Of a stretch of 9,104 bases of DNA, positions 1 through 5,956 are shown piece by piece. Below the pieces are notes generated by a model. The model was not told the origin of the DNA. It ran no database searches and saw only the letters and a program-made list of their open reading frames with translations. A program made the translations under genes and the position numbers. Origin of the DNA: JAGXLC01 sp046545795 (lineage in GTDB: Bacteria > Bacteroidota > Bacteroidia > Bacteroidales > UBA12077); NCBI GenBank assembly GCA_046545795.1, contig JBKGZD010000102.1:1-9104 (forward strand). Reading direction: 5' to 3'. Numbering within the stretch: position 1 is the stretch's first letter; each line of letters starts with the position of its first letter.

Positions 1-61
1 AATTTTAAAATTTACTTCTACTTCTGAATTTGCTTACTGAGGAGCGATATGTTTGCTCTTT

Positions 62-2200
62 CTATTTAGGATATTTTATTCTTGCATGGTAGAAGTTCTG
101 CAGTTTCTTTTTAAATATTCCTTTAATAATTGTAATATCACGGAATGTCACATCTACATTTTCAAATTGTCCTGCATTGAGTTGCCCATCTATGATTGTA
201 TCCACTAAATTATTAATAATTTTTTCATTTAATTTAGTATAGCTTCTTGAAGCTGCTTCTACAGAATCGGCCATCATTAATACAGCCATTTCTTTAGAGA
301 AGGGTTTGGGTCCGGGATAAGTAAATTGAGCATCATCAATCTCTTCATCCTCTGTGTTTTGGATGTATTTTTTATAAAAGTATTGTACCTTGGTTGTACC
401 ATGGTGTGTCCTTATGAAATCTACAATTTGAGCCGGAAGCTTATATTTGGAGGCAATCTCAACACCTTTCTTAACATGACCAATAATGATTTTGGCGCTT
501 TCTTCTGAATCAATTTGTTCATGAGGGTTGAAGTCTGGACTTTGATTTTCAATGAAATATATTGGATTGTCCATTTTTCCTATATCGTGATATAATGCAC
601 CTGTTCTTACTAAAAGCGTATTACCTCCTATCTGGAAAACAGCCGTTTCAGCAAGGTTTGCTACTTGCAGTGAATGCTGAAAAGTTCCCGGCGCTCTTTC
701 TGACAAGCGTCTTAATAAAGGCTGATTTGTATCTGAAAGTTCCATAAGGGTTACGTCAGAAACAAATCCAAAGATTTTTTCAAATACATAGATCAAGGGG
801 TAAGATGAAAGTACGATGGCACCATTGATGCCAAAATAAGCAAAATTCATCCAGTTTATATTCTGAAGATTACCTTCCTGTGTGATGGCTATTCCAAAAT
901 ACACAAAAGCGTAGCTTAAGATAACCAAAGTGGCTGAAAGGAATAATTTCCCTCTTCTGCTAAGGCTGGTTAAGCTAAATATTGCAACAATACCTGCTAT
1001 GAAATTTAAAAAGATAAAATTAAAACTGCTTGGGGCATAAAAGCCTACCAACAAAACTGTTATTATATGAATAAAAAGTGCCAGGCGGGCATCATAAAAT
1101 GACCTGATGATGATAGCTAAAATAGCAAAAGGAATTAAATAAACAAGGTCCGGATTTAGTCTTATAGTCAGGCTGGAAATTCCGGCTAACAGCAGAATGA
1201 GAAATAATATAAATGTAGATTTTAAGCTGTTTTGTAGTATCTCATTTCTGAAATGGAATAAGAAGAGGTATAAAACAAAAATACCAGCAAAAACAAACAT
1301 AATATGCCCAACCCAAATTAGTGAATCACGCTGCGTAGAACTACCGAGCTTCTGTTCGTATTCTCTACGCAGTGATTCTATTATTTGGTATGTTTCACCG
1401 TCCACAACTTCACCTTTTGATACGATTCTTTCGCCTGCCTGTACCATACCTCTCGTAACGGATAAATCTTCAAGTTTGCTTTTCCTTACTCTTTCGGTTG
1501 TTTCTTCATCATAGGTTATGTTTGGTTTAACGAATTGGTAAAGACTATAGTTATTTATATATGAAAGTATGTCTGAATTTTGGATGTTGGTTTTTTTGTA
1601 TAGCGTATCTGCGTAAGCTTCAGACCTCTCTAATACAAATTTATACGCATCCTTTTGTTTATATAGATTGCTAATAGGGGTTTCCTCTGCAATATTATTT
1701 TTTAGAATGACAATTTCATTATGATCGTCTAAAGAAACATTGGCTTCGGTTGCTATGATTCCTTTTTTATATACCTTTTTTAATAATTGTACAATATAAC
1801 TTTTATAATCATCAAGCAGATTATTTATTCTGTTTATTTGCCATTGTTCAGTGTTATTTGATTCTGCATAGCTCTTTATAAATTCTTCTTGTTGTTCTTT
1901 ATACTTTTCTTCAAATAATGAAACCTGGGTTTCTACAGCACTGCTATCATAAGCAAAATATGGTTTGCTTTTTTTAGTTATACTATCTTTTTCTTCTTTA
2001 AGTTGTTTTTGGCTTTTATATATTGGAAAATCGAATGGGGCCATTAAAGTTTCATGCCTCCATGGTTTTCCTTTGTTATATTCATATTTGAATTTGCCCT
2101 CCTTCGGAAAAAGGAGGACAAGAACAATAATCGTAATTATAAATAGGGAAGCATTAAATATCCTCTTATATTTATTTTGAAGAAACGATATAAAATTCAT
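62..2200 (-). CDS. pgpH: 7TMR-HD family membrane phosphohydrolase, probable c-di-AMP phosphodiesterase (PgpH-like)
   Basis: A 712-residue inner-membrane protein with the PgpH/YqfF layout. One N-terminal membrane helix (about residues 16-31) is followed by a roughly 260-residue extracytoplasmic domain (7TMR-HDED type), a block of about seven hydrophobic helices (about 294-475), and a C-terminal cytoplasmic HD domain. The HD metal ligands are visible: His509 in FQHSLQ, His538-Asp539 in YHDIGK, His575 in GHVKKG, His599/His600 in THHGT, and Asp645 in MADS. Characterised members in Firmicutes hydrolyse cyclic di-AMP to pApA; that substrate is inferred here by family. The start is placed at the ATG at 2198-2200, two codons inside a longer TTG-initiated frame, because the TTG extension adds only two residues. 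It lies 17 bases downstream of purC and is the last gene of the phoH-purC run. No residue is missing and the length is normal for the family. The symbol is assigned by architecture, not by tested function. Confidence 0.9.
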   Translation of the reverse strand: MNFISFLQNKYKRIFNASLFIITIIVLVLLFPKEGKFKYEYNKGKPWRHETLMAPFDFPIYKSQKQLKEEKDSITKKSKPYFAYDSSAVETQVSLFEEKYKEQQEEFIKSYAESNNTEQWQINRINNLLDDYKSYIVQLLKKVYKKGIIATEANVSLDDHNEIVILKNNIAEETPISNLYKQKDAYKFVLERSEAYADTLYKKTNIQNSDILSYINNYSLYQFVKPNITYDEETTERVRKSKLEDLSVTRGMVQAGERIVSKGEVVDGETYQIIESLRREYEQKLGSSTQRDSLIWVGHIMFVFAGIFVLYLFLFHFRNEILQNSLKSTFILFLILLLAGISSLTIRLNPDLVYLIPFAILAIIIRSFYDARLALFIHIITVLLVGFYAPSSFNFIFLNFIAGIVAIFSLTSLSRRGKLFLSATLVILSYAFVYFGIAITQEGNLQNINWMNFAYFGINGAIVLSSYPLIYVFEKIFGFVSDVTLMELSDTNQPLLRRLSERAPGTFQHSLQVANLAETAVFQIGGNTLLVRTGALYHDIGKMDNPIYFIENQSPDFNPHEQIDSEESAKIIIGHVKKGVEIASKYKLPAQIVDFIRTHHGTTKVQYFYKKYIQNTEDEEIDDAQFTYPGPKPFSKEMAVLMMADSVEAASRSYTKLNEKIINNLVDTIIDGQLNAGQFENVDVTFRDITIIKGIFKKKLQNFYHARIKYPK

Positions 2201-2217
2201 TGACAATAAAATATTAG

Positions 2218-3174
2218 TTATTGTACAGACAATTTATTTAGAGCTTTGTTTATGTTATTTTCAATTCGTTTTTCTACCTCATCTGAAGCAGTGTATTGAA
2301 ATTTTTCTCCTGTAATTTTTTCATACAGTTCTATATATCTTTCTGACACCTTTTGTACGAAATCTTCTGGAATGTCAGGCATTTCTTGGTTTTCTCCGCC
2401 TTGAAATCCTTGTTCTATAAGCCATTCTCGTACAAATTCCTTGGATAGTTGTTTCTGTGGTTCATCATTCTGGAATCTTTCCTGGTATTTGTCAGCATAG
2501 AAATACCTTGAAGAATCTGGTGTGTGTATTTCATCGATAAGGTATATTTTTCCATCTTTTTTGCCGAATTCATATTTTGTATCTACCAGAATAAGTCCTT
2601 TATCAGCAGCGAGTTGTGTTCCCTGCTCAAAAAGCTGCAATGTGTATTTCTCCAGTAATTCGTAATCTTCCTTGCTTACAAGTCCCTGGTTAATAATTTC
2701 TTCTTTTGAGATATCTTCGTCATGTCCTTCATGGGCTTTTGTTGTTGGTGTGATTATTGGTTTTTTGAATTTCTGATGTTGCTTCATTCCGTCAGGTAGT
2801 GGCTCTCCACATATTTCGCGCTTTCCTGATTTGTATTCCCTCCAGGCGTGACCTGTTAAATAGCCCCGGACAACCATTTCCACTGGGAATGCATCTGCTT
2901 TGTGTCCTATCATTACATTGGGGTCGGGAGTGTCTATTTTCCAGGTGGGTACTATTGATTCGGCTTCATTTAAAAATTTTTCTGCTATTTGATTTAGGAC
3001 TTGACCTTTATAAGGAATTCCTTTGGGTAAGACCACGTCAAAAGCTGATATCCTGTCTGTCACGATCATTACCAGGTATTCGTCATTAATATTATATACG
3101 TCTCGTACTTTTCCTTTATATACACTTTTTTGTCCTGGTAAATTAAACTGGGTCTGAACAATTGATTTTTGCAT
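2218..3174 (-). CDS. purC: Phosphoribosylaminoimidazole-succinocarboxamide synthase (SAICAR synthetase)
   Basis: This cytosolic enzyme of de novo purine synthesis joins CAIR with L-aspartate using ATP to give SAICAR. Hallmarks along the 318 residues are the nucleotide-binding YKGKVRDVY (19-27), TDRISAFD (39-46) followed by LPKGIPYKG, the substrate-site VVRGYLTGHAWREY (101-114), LILVDTKYEFG (194-204) and the metal/ATP motif LIDEIHTPDSSRY (212-224). The protein is longer than the roughly 240-residue E. coli type and matches the longer form, like yeast Ade1, that is common in Bacteroidota; the extra length includes the C-terminal helical region after about 240. It starts at an ATG with no visible Shine-Dalgarno sequence. 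The stop of the upstream phoH gene is 5 bases away and the HD-protein start is 17 bases downstream, so it is the middle gene of an operon. No purine-repressor site or riboswitch was seen nearby. The identification is secure. Confidence 0.97.
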   Translation of the reverse strand: MQKSIVQTQFNLPGQKSVYKGKVRDVYNINDEYLVMIVTDRISAFDVVLPKGIPYKGQVLNQIAEKFLNEAESIVPTWKIDTPDPNVMIGHKADAFPVEMVVRGYLTGHAWREYKSGKREICGEPLPDGMKQHQKFKKPIITPTTKAHEGHDEDISKEEIINQGLVSKEDYELLEKYTLQLFEQGTQLAADKGLILVDTKYEFGKKDGKIYLIDEIHTPDSSRYFYADKYQERFQNDEPQKQLSKEFVREWLIEQGFQGGENQEMPDIPEDFVQKVSERYIELYEKITGEKFQYTASDEVEKRIENNINKALNKLSVQ

Positions 3175-3179
3175 TTTTC

Positions 3180-4148
3180 TTATTTTTTATTGGATTGATT
3201 AATATATTTGTTATATGCATCTACTATACGTTTCACAAGTTTATGTCTTATGATATCCCTGTTGTCAAACTGGATAATTGAAATACCGGGAATGTCTTTT
3301 AAGATTTCCATTCCCTCAATAAGTCCTGATTTTTGTCTATGGGGCAGATCAATCTGTGTTATATCTCCAGTGACAATAAATTTAGCATTTTTTCCCATAC
3401 GGGTTAAAAACATTTTTAGCTGGTTAACAGTGGTATTCTGTGCTTCATCCAGTATTACAAATGCATTGTCTAATGTTCGTCCTCTCATATAGGCCAAAGG
3501 AGCAATTTCTATAATTCCTTCTTCTATGAATTCCGCAAGTTTTTTAGGATGAAACATATCCCGAAGGGCATCATAGAGAGGTTGTAAATATGGATCCAGC
3601 TTCTCTTTCATATCTCCCGGAAGAAAGCCCAGATTTTCACCTGCTTCTACAGCAGGCCTTGTTAGAATTATTCGTTTTACTTCCTTTTCTTTAAAGGCTT
3701 TCACTGCTAATGCTATGGCTGTATATGTTTTACCTGTACCTGCAGGGCCAATAGCAAAAACAAGGTCATGGTTTTCATTTTCCTGAACCAACTTTCTCTG
3801 ATTAACCGTCTTTGCCCTTATCGGCTGGGCATTGATCCCATACAAAAGAGTGTCCTCTGTGGTTTCTTTTGCCCTGAGCATCTCTTCACCTTCGCCTTCA
3901 TCTCTTATTAATGCATCAAATTCCGCTTCTTTAAGATGCTTGAATTTTTGAAGGTATTCCAGGATTGTATCAATCTTTTCTTCGAATTCATTGATTTCTG
4001 ATTCTTCTCCCCTGACAATAATTTCATTACCCCTGCCGATAATCTTTAATTTAGGATAATATTCTTTCAATTTCTCTAATCTTGAATTTTTGACTCCATA
4101 CAAATTCACCGGCTCAATTCCTTCAAGATATATCACTTTTTCAATCAT
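3180..4148 (-). CDS. phoH: PhoH/YbeZ family ATPase
   Basis: A 322-residue P-loop ATPase of the PhoH family (YbeZ type). The N-terminal 65 or so residues have a KH-like pattern (KLKIIGRGNEIIVRG), suggesting RNA contact. The ATPase domain carries Walker A GPAGTGKT (134-141), the TRPAVEAGENLGFLPGD segment (163-179), YMRGRTLDNAFVILDEAQN with Walker B (220-238), and the sensor-like VTGDITQIDLP (259-269). In E. coli the YbeZ protein works with the YbeY endonuclease in 16S rRNA maturation; ybeY is not in this window, so that role is inferred. The start is set at the ATG at 4146-4148. A longer TTG-started frame reaches 4220, but the family normally begins at this MIEK-like position and the extra 24 codons overlap a candidate promoter. 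It is the first gene of the leftward phoH-purC-HD operon and is divergent from the DUF62-family gene. Confidence 0.95.
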   Translation of the reverse strand: MIEKVIYLEGIEPVNLYGVKNSRLEKLKEYYPKLKIIGRGNEIIVRGEESEINEFEEKIDTILEYLQKFKHLKEAEFDALIRDEGEGEEMLRAKETTEDTLLYGINAQPIRAKTVNQRKLVQENENHDLVFAIGPAGTGKTYTAIALAVKAFKEKEVKRIILTRPAVEAGENLGFLPGDMKEKLDPYLQPLYDALRDMFHPKKLAEFIEEGIIEIAPLAYMRGRTLDNAFVILDEAQNTTVNQLKMFLTRMGKNAKFIVTGDITQIDLPHRQKSGLIEGMEILKDIPGISIIQFDNRDIIRHKLVKRIVDAYNKYINQSNKK

Positions 4149-4169
4149 AGAATTTAGACAAATATTATG

Positions 4170-4177
4170 TACTTTTG
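4170..4177 (+). promoter_or_regulatory. Candidate -7 box for the rightward DUF62-family gene
   Basis: TACTTTTG on the plus strand is an exact TAnnTTTG match in the divergent intergenic region. The start would be near 4184, giving a leader of about 95 bases before the ATG at 4280. No TTG or TTTG is seen at the expected upstream distance, so support is weak. If both this box and the leftward one are used, the two transcripts would begin almost back to back. Confidence 0.25.
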
Positions 4178-4187
4178 GTCTTTTGAG

Positions 4188-4215
4188 CAAATCTAATAAT
4201 TTATTTAATATCAAA
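4188..4215 (-). promoter_or_regulatory. Candidate Bacteroidota-type promoter for the phoH-purC-HD operon
   Basis: Read on the minus strand, TTTG (4212-4215) is followed after 16 bases by TAGATTTG (4188-4195), an exact match to the Bacteroidota -7 box TAnnTTTG. Transcription would start near 4182, giving a leader of about 35 bases before the phoH ATG at 4148. The spacer is a little shorter than the usual 17-20 or so, and the region is AT-rich, so chance matches are possible. Confidence 0.4.
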
Positions 4216-4244
4216 CGCAAGAGAATATTAAATGATTATATGGT

Positions 4245-4259
4245 TTTGATTTAATCAAA
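4245..4259. repeat. 15-base palindrome upstream of the DUF62-family gene
   Basis: TTTGATTTAATCAAA is a perfect inverted repeat with 7-base arms around a single central base (4252). It ends 20 bases before the ATG at 4280. It could be an operator half-site pair, or a weak hairpin in the leader that includes the ribosome entry region; it also presents a TTTG on each strand. The sequence is AT-rich, so it may be fortuitous. Confidence 0.35.
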
Positions 4260-4279
4260 GGAAAATTGGAATTGCAGCC

Positions 4280-5053
4280 ATGACCACAATTACACTGACC
4301 ACTGATTGGATAAAAGACGACTTTTATATAGGAGCCCTGAAGGGGAAACTTCTGAGTCTCTGCAAAGATGTCAATATTGTGGATATTACCCATAAAATAA
4401 AGCCCTTAAACTTGTCTCAGGCTGCCTTTATCATTAGAAATACTTATAGTCATTTTCCTCCGGGAACAATACATATCATAGGAGTAAAATCTGTCCCGCC
4501 AAAAGGAAATGATTATCTTCTGGTGGAAAAAGATAATCAATATTTTATTGGTGCTGATAACGGTATTTTTGGACTTTTGTTTAGTTCTGGGCCTGATCGT
4601 ATTATAAAACTTTATGTTTCAGCAGGTTACCCTTCCTTCCCTGCATTGTCTGTTTTTGCTGAAAACGCTGCGGCTCTTGTCTCCGGGGAATCTCCTGAAA
4701 GTCTGGGTGAGGAATCCCATGATATTTATAAGCGGGTACCGCTAAGACCTACGATTGATGAATCAGTAATTATTGGCAGAATAGTCTATATAGATTCATT
4801 TTCTAATGCGATAACAAATATTACGAAAGATTTGTTTTACAGAGTGGCAAATAACAGAAAATTTCAGATTTTTGTTCAAAGCAATACACATAAAATCAAT
4901 AACATTAGTAAAACTTATAACGATAAACCAGAAGGTGAATTAATTGCACTTTTTAATTCTTTAAATCTGCTCGAAATTGCTATGAATGGAGGAAATGCTG
5001 CTGAGCTTCTTGCGTTGAGTACTGATTCTACAGTAAGAGTGCGGTTTAAGTAG
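4280..5053 (+). CDS. SAM hydroxide adenosyltransferase (DUF62) family protein, Bacteroidota-type
   Basis: A 257-residue cytosolic protein of the family that includes SAM hydroxide adenosyltransferases, fluorinase and chlorinase. Typical members use S-adenosyl-L-methionine and water to give adenosine and methionine. Family features seen are the N-terminal TLTTDW..DDFYIGALKG (5-22), VDITHKI (34-40), FPPGTIHIIGV (59-69), the nucleotide-site YFIGADNGIFG (88-98), and in the C-terminal barrel GRIVYIDSFSNAITNI (166-181) and LLEIAMNGGNAAELL (230-244). Two canonical catalytic blocks are not recognisable. Where DPGVG(T)xR is expected there is GVKSVPPKGND (68-78), and where TFHGRDxFAP is expected there is SFPALSVFAEN (119-129). 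The usual Asp-Arg-His triad is therefore apparently absent, and activity cannot be assumed. The ATG start places the TTDW motif at the normal distance from the N-terminus. It is divergent from phoH, a pairing I recall from other Bacteroidota. Confidence 0.88.
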   Translation: MTTITLTTDWIKDDFYIGALKGKLLSLCKDVNIVDITHKIKPLNLSQAAFIIRNTYSHFPPGTIHIIGVKSVPPKGNDYLLVEKDNQYFIGADNGIFGLLFSSGPDRIIKLYVSAGYPSFPALSVFAENAAALVSGESPESLGEESHDIYKRVPLRPTIDESVIIGRIVYIDSFSNAITNITKDLFYRVANNRKFQIFVQSNTHKINNISKTYNDKPEGELIALFNSLNLLEIAMNGGNAAELLALSTDSTVRVRFK

Positions 5054-5119
5054 TGTTTTATGATTGATTCATCCTGGAGCAATATTTTGTATAAATTTTA
5101 ATTACAAATTAACGGAATT

Positions 5120-5887
5120 ATGAAGAAAGAGTTAGAAGCATTTGATAAATTGCTGCAGATATTAGGAGAGCTAAGAGAAAAATGTCCATGGGACAGGAAA
5201 CAGACTATGACAAGCCTCAGAAACCTTACGATAGAAGAGACTTATGAATTGGCTGATGCGATAATTAGCGAGGATATGGAGGAGATAAGAAAAGAGCTGG
5301 GAGATTTACTGCTGCATATTGTTTTTTATGCCAAGATTGCAGAAGAAAAGGAGGAATTTGATATTACAGATGTAATTCATTCATTGTGTAATAAATTAGT
5401 GGAACGTCATCCTCACGTGTTTGGTGATACAAAAGTGCAGGATGATAAAGAAGTCGAAGAGAACTGGGAACAAATAAAAATGAATGAAGGTTATAAATCG
5501 ATATTATCGGGAGTACCAAATTCTTTACCGGCTATGATAAAAGCAAACCGCATACAGCAGAAGGTAAGGGGAGTGGGGTTTGATTGGGATAAAAGAGAAC
5601 AAATCTGGGATAAAGTGAAAGAGGAATTGAGTGAATTAAAGGATGAAGTGAATAATTCGGCTCATGAAAAAATGGAAGCTGAGTTTGGAGATTTATTGTT
5701 TTCGCTAATAAATGCAGCCCGGTTGTATGATATTGACCCTGAGACAGCTCTCGAGAAAACGAACAATAAATTTATCAAACGGTTTAAATTCCTTGAAGAG
5801 CAAACGCTGAATAAAGGGCTTAAACTTACGGATATGAATCTGTATGAAATGAATGTTATTTGGGAAGAGGCAAAGAAAAATGACTAA
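5120..5887 (+). CDS. mazG: Nucleoside triphosphate pyrophosphohydrolase MazG
   Basis: A 255-residue, all-alpha cytosolic enzyme that hydrolyses NTPs and dNTPs to monophosphates and pyrophosphate, thought to clear aberrant nucleotides and, in E. coli, to affect ppGpp levels. It has two tandem MazG domains. The first shows KCPWDRKQTMTSLRNLTIEE with the EExxE...ExxD metal motif at Glu39, Glu40, Glu43, Glu59 and Asp62. The second repeats it at Glu168, Glu169, Glu172, Glu188 and Asp191, followed by the C-terminal signature DPETALEKTNNKFIKRF (206-222). ERHPHVFGD (95-103) and GVGFDW (151-156) are further family marks. The length is close to E. coli MazG (263 residues). Both metal sites look complete. 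It starts at an ATG with no strong Shine-Dalgarno sequence, 66 bases after the DUF62-family gene. No mazE or mazF toxin-antitoxin gene is adjacent, as is usual outside Enterobacteria. Confidence 0.97.
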   Translation: MKKELEAFDKLLQILGELREKCPWDRKQTMTSLRNLTIEETYELADAIISEDMEEIRKELGDLLLHIVFYAKIAEEKEEFDITDVIHSLCNKLVERHPHVFGDTKVQDDKEVEENWEQIKMNEGYKSILSGVPNSLPAMIKANRIQQKVRGVGFDWDKREQIWDKVKEELSELKDEVNNSAHEKMEAEFGDLLFSLINAARLYDIDPETALEKTNNKFIKRFKFLEEQTLNKGLKLTDMNLYEMNVIWEEAKKND

Positions 5888-5956
5888 TGTAAAATTTTCA
5901 AAACTTTAATTTTTGCTTTACGTTATACTTAATAATTATTGTTGATAAATATTAAG

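Noticed and set aside
28..61. Short inverted repeat GAGC...GCTC downstream of the HD gene, considered as a terminator
   Set aside because: The stem is only 4 perfect pairs with a 9-base loop, and no T-run follows in the direction of transcription of the HD gene.
1197..1514. Plus-strand 105-codon frame within the HD gene
   Set aside because: It lies antisense to the coding region for the membrane and extracytoplasmic parts of the HD protein, and its translation is low-complexity and serine-rich without a family match. It is a shadow frame.
5054..5119. Possible promoter before mazG
   Set aside because: ATATTTTG in this gap has AT where TA is required for the -7 box. There is no exact match, so no call was made.
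5888..5956. Possible separate promoter for the kinase gene
   Set aside because: The best match, AATTTTTG, misses the first base of TAnnTTTG, and no TTG lies at the right distance upstream. A promoter is possible but not supported by the sequence.
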